Origin: Prunus persica
Lineage: Eukaryota; Streptophyta; Magnoliopsida; Rosales; Rosaceae
Length of the DNA: 64,000 nt
Reading direction: 5' to 3'
Assembly (NCBI RefSeq): GCF_000346465.2
Contig: NC_034010.1
Span: 13,488,482-13,552,481 of the forward strand
Of the stretch, positions 57,401-64,000 are shown in pieces; position 1 is the stretch's first letter; every line of letters begins with the position of its first letter. The translations under genes were made by a program, and so were the position numbers. A model generated the notes under the pieces. The model made no database searches. It had not been told where the DNA came from and saw only the letters and a program-made list of their open reading frames with translations.

Positions 57401-60289
57401 TTGAGAGCAAAGAGTAAAGAAGCATAGGGTTTCTGGTAACATCTTTACATTATTAGAAGTAGGGGAGATAAGAATATTTTTGGAAATTTGGTCATCTGTC
57501 AGTCACTTTCATGCATCATATACAAAACTTGTAAATAATTTTTTTCTGTGTATGTCTCTCTTTGGTTCATTCTACTGGTGCACAATTACAGGGAGCATGC
57601 TGTATAACTTTCCAAAAGCTATTTTATCAATTAAGAGATCTCACCTGAACTTCCTCATCATGGAAGTGCCGCGTTAAAGTTTCCATGATTTGATCAACAT
57701 GTGAGCATATATTTGAATTAAGTTCAGCAACTGAAGAAGAGATTGTTCCTGCCTTCTGTATACTTTCAATCAAGCACCTAAACTGATTGAAAACACCTTC
57801 TTCTTTTGAATGCTCCTGGAAAGATAAATTTTTTCCATATACTGCAGGATATATGACCTTGGACTCAGCAACACTGCAACAGAAAACGAAACAGTATTTC
57901 AAATGAAAGAGGAGGGTATAAAATCCATTGCTGCAAATTAATCAAAGCATTTGTGTCAAAAAATTAAGAATTATTTTGATAAATAAATAAATAATGTAAA
58001 ACAAGCTAATATTTTAGGGGACCTGTGGAAGATGCAAATTTCAGCAATAAAATGTAGCTTGTCACTGAAAACTGATAGGTCATATGCTTCAGAAATATGT
58101 ATCGTCTTGGCCTTCTCAAGTATCTCATTCAACTCTCTTTTAATAGCATTGTGCCAAAGCATTACAGTGTCGATTGGATGCTCTCCAGTGAACTCAGATA
58201 CAGAATATGCTCCATCGTTTTTATGAGATATCATGCTCGCCGGATAGTCTTTCCCTTCCATCCAAGAAAAAATGACCTTCAATAAACATAAGATGTAATC
58301 AATTGCATGTACTTGGTCAAAAACAACCTAAAAGAATTCAAAGCTAGTTTTAAATTAGCAGTTGAAAAATCGATAACCTGTTGGAGAAGCTTCTCCTCTG
58401 GTACTATCTTGCTCAAGCACTTGTGCAGATCCTGATATTTATCAGGCGAAATCGAGGATGACAACCAAGGGAGGAACTTAGCCACTACACTTGTTGGGAT
58501 GCAGCACAAAAGCTGCCACACCAAAGACGCCTGCTCCTCAAGTGAGAAGTTCTGATTAAGCAAAGGGAAGACCTGATGTATTGAAAAGACAAACAAAAAT
58601 GGTACAATATTTGTCACTTCAATCCAGGATATGAAAAAAAAAAAGCAAAAATTTGATAGACATTTATACATACATTATACATACACATATTGCAAATACA
58701 CAAAGCTCAGTGTGTGAGACAGAAACTAATCTTATACTGAAACTCTTACTCACAATTGATTCACAAGGGTGCATGCATATATGTGCACAGATGTGTCATG
58801 GACTTTGTTTGTGAGAAATAGAATTTTTCACTGCCGAAAATGATGTTAATAAAATTGCATACGAGTAACTTTTGGGTTCACCTCATAACCTCATAAATCA
58901 TCTACGCAAGAAAATCAGCCAAATAGAAAATCATGGACTATTTTTGAAAGGGTTAAAAGTGTTGTCTGACAACTAAACGGGCTAGCTCCTGATAGCATTT
59001 GTGTGAAAAACTTGAAAGTGTTTCTCGCAATTAAGTGGTTTCTCAGGATTCATTTCCAAGTGCTTTTCTAGAAAACACTTGGATCTTTAGTATAGAAATG
59101 TTTTTGAAAAAGCGATCAGGAATAAGCTTCTTACAAAAGCAGTCCCAAACGAGAAGTCATCTAATTGTAATCACCTATACTAGTTGAAGTACAACCGTTA
59201 TATCTTTCAGTCACTCTCCACAGAGATGCACAGATCTCATATATAGTTGTTAAATTAGGGAAATCTATCCTCGATGGAGTAGTTTAGTATACCAGACGCA
59301 TCATTTTATATTCTTCACTGTTTTTAGTCAACTAAGACGTGGTGCCATGCTGGTATTTATTATAGGTTATAAGAAAACAATGGCGTAGGACAAAAACCTT
59401 GTGTCACCAATGAATTAACTAATCTATCATACACTAATATATATATCTTGATTCTTGACCATCCATATTCTTATTTTCCAGTAAAACACGTGCCATTTGA
59501 CATGAAATTTTTAATTCAATTTCGTAGTCAATGAGATGCCTTTCCGTTTTTTATTTTTATTTTTTTTTGCCCCCAGTGGAAAAGAAAGGAAAACGCATAT
59601 CATTGACTGGTGAAGTTGTTGAGTTTTAATACTTCATATATAATATCATTATAGAATGCAACAAAATAAAAAATAAAAACCGTACCTGCTCCTCTTCCTT
59701 TGCCAAGCCTTGACCAACCAAGGTTTGTAAGGCTCCTGTAAGAAACGCCAACTCCCTTGAGAAAGTTTCCTCATTTTGTATGGTAGAGCTTTGCAGCTTA
59801 GACAGATTATCAAGAAGAGTCCTTTCACAGACGTGTTGAAGGAAGTACGTTGGTGCTATATTTTTCACGCGTGTATCAACAGCTGCAAATATCACCTGCA
59901 ATTCCAAAATTTGTTCACAACACTAACCCCAAAATGTAATAGAAAAACTTGGGTAGGGAGTCACCTGGCCGCATGGTTAAAACATGTTCGTTTACATGTT
60001 TTAACTTGACGGTACTTGGAACTAAGTCAACATGTCACTTGACAGAGACACAAGTTTTTCTCTAAATGCACGTACTAAATTACATAGGTACATGTCTATT
60101 GGAAGCTGTACGTACCTCATCTTTGGCATTTAAGTAGTTCTCATAAATTGATTGGAGAAAACGAAACCGCTCCGAAAATGCTGCATGTTGTCCCATGGCA
60201 TAGCCCATTGCCAACTGGTGAAGCACATCAAGCTCATTACATATCGCCTTATGAATGAATAAGATAACTGAAAGTGGTGAGTTTGCCAT
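54498..60289 (-). CDS. BRUTUS/HRZ-like hemerythrin and RING E3 ligase, 12 exons, C-terminus altered
   Basis: Exons (minus strand): 60289-60116, 59895-59686, 58572-58378, 58276-58023, 57873-57645, 57314-57146, 57051-55951, 55847-55778, 55645-55424, 55347-55210, 55019-54785, 54659-54600. Phase is consistent throughout (1019 codons); reading on without splicing adds 33 codons to TAA at 54500-54498. Three hemerythrin domains bind iron/oxygen: residues ~5-125, ~210-355, ~515-720. Then a CHY zinc finger (YGCKHYKRNCKLHAACC), CTCHY (CMQCLNIQPVGPIC...CNLCRVGKGLG) and RING-H2 (CPICNEF...LPCGHFMHSAC...CRVC). Such proteins are iron-sensing E3 ligases acting in the nucleus on bHLH iron-deficiency regulators. 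The family's final zinc ribbon is missing, and domain 1 has lost His ligands (see findings). A short N-terminus starts directly at the first hemerythrin. Confidence 0.85.
59976..60005. repeat. Perfect 12-bp inverted repeat in intron 1 of the BRUTUS-like gene
   Basis: GTTAAAACATGT, a 6-base loop TCGTTT, then ACATGTTTTAAC. It could form a stable hairpin. No function is inferred. Confidence 0.6.
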
Positions 60290-60355
60290 CTTGCCTTGCT
60301 TTTGGATTGTTGATTACAATTAAAGTGCAATTAATAGAAAGGACAGGGGGAAGGG

Positions 60356-60367
60356 AAGGTTATATAG
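60356..60367 (-). promoter_or_regulatory. TATA box of the BRUTUS-like gene
   Basis: On the minus strand CAACTATATAACC lies ~70 bp before the start codon at 60289, placing a short leader between them. Confidence 0.5.
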
Positions 60368-60932
60368 TTGACATGGTGTGCGCCTTGGTGGTTGAATTTG
60401 GACACGATATTGAAGTCAATATTTGTTGTATGGGCATGGCTTACCCAAATGGATTTATAAACAAGTAACTAAGAGATCTAGTCATGAAGAGGAACAGACA
60501 TTAATTCAAGTGATCCAAGAAATGCGTGCATGATTATTGCCATTTTATAACAAATTTGGTTGCATATGCATGCATCATAAGATGATTTTCTGGTCGTAAG
60601 TGTGCATGATTCTTGCCAGGCCCTACTGCTTTTAGATTTTATACTTCATTTGTCAACAAAAGCGGGTGCCTACTCATGCTAATAACTCTAAACACTCATA
60701 AAGAAACTTCAAGTTTGGTAAAGACAGCTAATCAAGGACAATAACATATATATTTGCAGGAATATATGAGCGTCATCTATTGTTCAACTCTACCATAACG
60801 ACAAGCAGATTAAGCAAAGAACCTGAATAAATTTAAAAATGAGACGTGGTGCACTTAGCTAATGCATACGTGGAGCTCATAAATGGGTATAGAATGGTAT
60901 AGATGGAATATGCATCGATAATGGATGCATGG
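60368..60932. other. Upstream region of the BRUTUS-like gene
   Basis: Promoter-side intergenic DNA; TGCATGCATC-type RY repeats occur at about 60560-60575. The second copia element begins at 60933. Confidence 0.35.
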
Positions 60933-61300
60933 TGTTGGTAGACTCGCGAAAAGGGAATTATTGTGAGAATTCTATGGTTGTTTGTATATTTTAGAGAAAT
61001 GAGGAATTTTCAGAAAGGAAGAGAAAGATGAGAAAATGACTGTCTGTATTTTTCACACACTGTTTGCTTACATAGTGTACTCGATAGTGAGGAGAGAGAA
61101 GAGATTCTTCTCTAACAGAATTGCAGCTGTCATCCTATGAGGTGTTTACACTTCTCATCCCAAAACTAAGCTAAAGAATCCACCTGGACTATGATCCAAT
61201 GGTTCTAATTACATCACAAATAAAATAAACATAAAATGATTGTAATAGAGCTTGGTGACTTCAGCTTCAAGGAAAGCAGCTGCAGGATTACATTCCAACA
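60933..61300 (-). repeat. 3' LTR of the second copia element
   Basis: 368 bp with TGTTGG/CCAACA ends. A purine tract (GAAGAGAG) precedes it on the minus strand. The end of the pol frame overlaps its first bases. Confidence 0.75.
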
Positions 61301-63996
61301 CTCTCTTCTAATCCTTTAGCTGTTTTCACACCAAGTAGGCTTCTTAAACTAACGAAGCGATCCTTAGGCAGAGCCTTGGTCAAGATATCAGCAATTTGAT
61401 CTTCTGTCTTGCAGTAGATTATTTCAATTTCTTTTGCTTGAATAGCTTCCCTGATGAAATGAAATTTCCGACTGATATGTCTAGTTTTCTGGTGATGAAC
61501 TGGATTCCTTGCCATTGCAATAGCAGAGGTGTTATCACATAGGATTGGTGTACCTTCTACTTGTTCTTCACCAAAGTCTTCAAGCACAAATCTTAGCCAC
61601 TTAGCTTGTGAAGTTGCTTCTGCAGCACTCACATACTCATCTTCTGTCGTGGACAAAGCAACTGTGTTTTGCTTGATAGAAGCCCAAGAGAACATGCCTG
61701 AGCCTAGTGTGAAAGCATATCCAGAGGTGCTTCTCATATCATCCTCACTCCCTGACCAATCACTGTCACAATACCCTATTAGAGTAGTTGTTTTCCCTTT
61801 CACAAACTCAATGACAAAATCAAGTGTGCCTTGTATGTATCTCAAAACTCTTTTGGCAGTTCCCAAATGCTTCTTTGTGGGATTGTGCATGAACCTAGCA
61901 AGTAAGCTAGATGCAAATATTACATCTGGTCTTGTGGCAGTCAAGTAGAGCAAGCTCCCTACTATCTATCTGAATTCACTTTCATTTGCTGCTTCACTTC
62001 CATCTTCTTTACATAATTTTTCATTCACCACAAGTGGAATTGCCACTGACTTGCAGTCCTTCATTCCAAACTTCTCAAGAAGTTTCATTGCATATTTCTT
62101 TTGGTGAATGAAGATGTGCCTATCTGTTTGAACCACTCCCATGCCAAGAAAGTGATGTAACAACCCCAAGTCTGTCATCTCATAGTGTTGCATCATATCT
62201 TGCTTAAACTCTTCAAGTAGTTTGGGACAACTACCAGTATATATAATGTCCTCTACATAAAGTAAGACAATAATAATACCTGCAGTGTCATTTGTTTTGA
62301 CATAGAGAGTAGCTTCGCTAGAACTCTTTTTGAATCCTGCATTGTTGAAGTAAGCATCTATTTCATCATATCAGGCCCTTGGAGCTTGTTTCAGTCCATA
62401 TAGAGCCTTGTTCAACTTGTAAACTTTGGTTTCCTTATTCTCTTGGACATATCCTTGTGGCTGTTCAACATAGACTTCCTCCTTTAGAATGCCATTGAGA
62501 AAGGCAGACTTCACTTCCAACTGATACAAACTCCATTCCTTTTGTCCAGCAAGGGCAATCAAGGTTCTGATGGTATCTAGCCTTGCCACTGGGGCAAATG
62601 TTTCATTGTAATCGATCCCAGGCTTTTGTGAGTAGCCTTTAGCCACTAGTCTAGCTTTATTCTTCTGCACAGTGCCATCTAGATTAAGCTTGACCTTGTA
62701 GACCCACTTGACACCAATTACTAGTTTGTCAAATGGTCTGTCAACTAATTCCCATGTATTGTTCTTTTCAATCATCTCTAATTCAGCCTTCATTGCATGT
62801 CTCTATGATTCATCCAAATCAGCTTCTTCAAAACTGTCAGGTTCCACAATGCATATGTTACATTTTGCCATGATGTCATTAATACTCCTCTACTTATGAG
62901 GTGTGTGATCAAACACTTGAGACCTGTCAAGTATTTCCTCATCTTGAGGTACAACTTCTTCTTCCACTTGCATTTGAGTATCCAAGATATGAGTTGGTTC
63001 ATCAACTACCATCTGTTCATGTTCTGCATTATCCTGGTTTTCCATTTGCATAGGCATTCTCAACTCTACATTACTAGTGTTCTCCCATTTCCATGAAGCA
63101 GTTTCATCAAAATACATATCTCTAGACAAGATAATCTTTCTAGTTCTAGGATCATATAATCTGTACCCCTTTTCACAAAGTCCATAGCCAACAAGAATGC
63201 ATTTGTAACTGTTTTCTTCCAACTTGTGCCTTAGTGCCGAAGGAATGAGCACATGACATAAGGATCTAAACACTTTCAAGTGTGCAATACCTGGCTTCCT
63301 TCCAGTATATGCCTCAAATGGTGTCACTTCTTTAAGAGACTTAGAAGGACATCTGTTGAGTAGATATACTGCGGTATTGACAGCTTCTGCCCAAAATTCA
63401 TAAGGAAGCCCTTTTTCATGTAGCATAGACTTTGCCATCTCTATCACAGTCATGTTCTTCCTCTCATCTACTCCATTTTGCTGAGGGGAATATGCTACAG
63501 TCAGCTGCCCTTGTATTCCAGCTTCACTGCAGTACTCATGAAACTCATTTGACATGAATTCTCCACCTCTGTCACTTCTAAGAGATTTCACCTTATGTCC
63601 ACTTTGCAGTTCTGTCATAGCCTTGAACTTCTTGAAGCATTCAAAGGCATTTGACTTATTTCTGAGGAAATAGACCCAAGCCATTCTAGTACAATCGTCT
63701 ATGAATAACAGGAAATACCTGTTTTCTGACATTGATGCAGTTTGCATTGGTCCACAGATGTCTGTGTGTACCAACTTTAGTGGAAACTGGGCTCTCCAAG
63801 TGGATTATGCAGGGAATGAGCCTCTATGTTGCTTTCCTAGCTTGCAGCCTTCACAAACTTCAAAATCCTTTTCTAAACTGGGTAAGCCATGAACCGTGCC
63901 TTGATTTGCAAGTAGCCTAATGCTTTGATCATTAAGATGCCCCAGTCTCTTGTGCCAAGTTTGCAAGCTGTGTCTCACACTAGCTTTTAGCACCAA
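61288..63996 (-). pseudogene. pol: copia pol of the second element, five nonsense codons
   Basis: All coding pieces share one frame: 63996-63805 (GAG-pre-integrase, TWHKRLGHLNDQ), 63774-62890 (integrase, VHTDICGPM, SDRGGEF, PQQNGVDERKN), 62793-62371 (reverse transcriptase fingers, [20 protein letters not shown]), 62196-61966 and 61953-61288 (RNase H, GYCDSDWSG, DNTSAIAMARNP, HISRKFHFIRE). Stops lie at 63805-63807 (TAA), 62890-62892, near 62803, 62371-62373 (TGA, probable Trp before YDEID) and 61966-61968. The catalytic YVDD box reads YVED (about 62253). There is no frameshift. The copy is inactive. Confidence 0.9.
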
Positions 63997-64000
63997 CTGA

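Larger units (their letters stand above)
60933..64000 (-). mobile_element. Second Ty1/copia element, partial (runs off the window), decayed
   Basis: A 3' LTR at 60933-61300 (read on the minus strand TGTTGGAATGTAATCC ... CTACCAACA) is followed by RNase H, reverse transcriptase, integrase and GAG-pre-integrase sequence on the minus strand up to the window edge. The other LTR, gag and target duplication lie beyond 64000. Confidence 0.9.

Overview
The window is eukaryotic nuclear DNA from a flowering plant, almost certainly a eudicot. It has GT-AG spliced genes, plant-only families (secondary-product glycosyltransferase, BRUTUS-type hemerythrin/RING protein, FAR1/MULE transposase, DUF1985) and many plant transposons. 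The repeat style would fit Rosaceae, but that is a low-confidence guess. I see no rRNA, intact tRNA, CRISPR or prokaryotic feature.

Layout. (1) 1-2292: AT-rich flank with small tandem repeats and a tRNA-derived SINE-like remnant. (2) 2303-19198: what I read as one 16.9-kb Mutator-like element (MULE), bounded by related 35-36 bp inverted ends and a perfect 10-bp target duplication (CTGATATGTC). It carries a six-exon DUF1985/Ulp1 protease gene (two nonsense codons), a two-exon GRF zinc-finger gene (one nonsense codon), an open F-box gene, a divergent pair of related coiled-coil proteins, and a FAR1-like transposase with a one-base frameshift. Two tandem arrays (391 bp and 505 bp units) lie inside. 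(3) 19.2-26.3 kb: intergenic DNA with small hAT-type and MULE-type MITEs and one intact single-exon UDP-glycosyltransferase gene (minus strand). (4) 26325-32809: a complete, young Ty1/copia element with near-identical LTRs, a 5-bp duplication and open gag and pol. (5) 33180-38971: a decayed hAT element whose transposase is split by a 2.34-kb LTR-like insertion. (6) 39-44.3 kb: intergenic repeats, a probable solo LTR and a long-arm MITE.

(7) 44.4-60.3 kb is the genic part: a six-exon coiled-coil protein gene (plus strand, 712 aa by my splice model), a 1.76-kb hAT-type element that has captured an acetolactate-synthase small-subunit exon, a small GRF-like membrane protein gene, and a 12-exon BRUTUS-like iron-sensor/E3-ligase gene (minus strand) that lacks its C-terminal zinc ribbon. 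(8) 60933-64000: an old, nonsense-riddled Ty1/copia element running off the window.

The ordinary host genes are therefore the UGT, the coiled-coil gene and the BRUTUS-like gene. The most unusual content is the cargo-loaded giant MULE, the gene-capturing hAT element and the altered BRUTUS-like C-terminus. All splice models are by eye: reading phase was tracked across each junction, but no transcript data were available.
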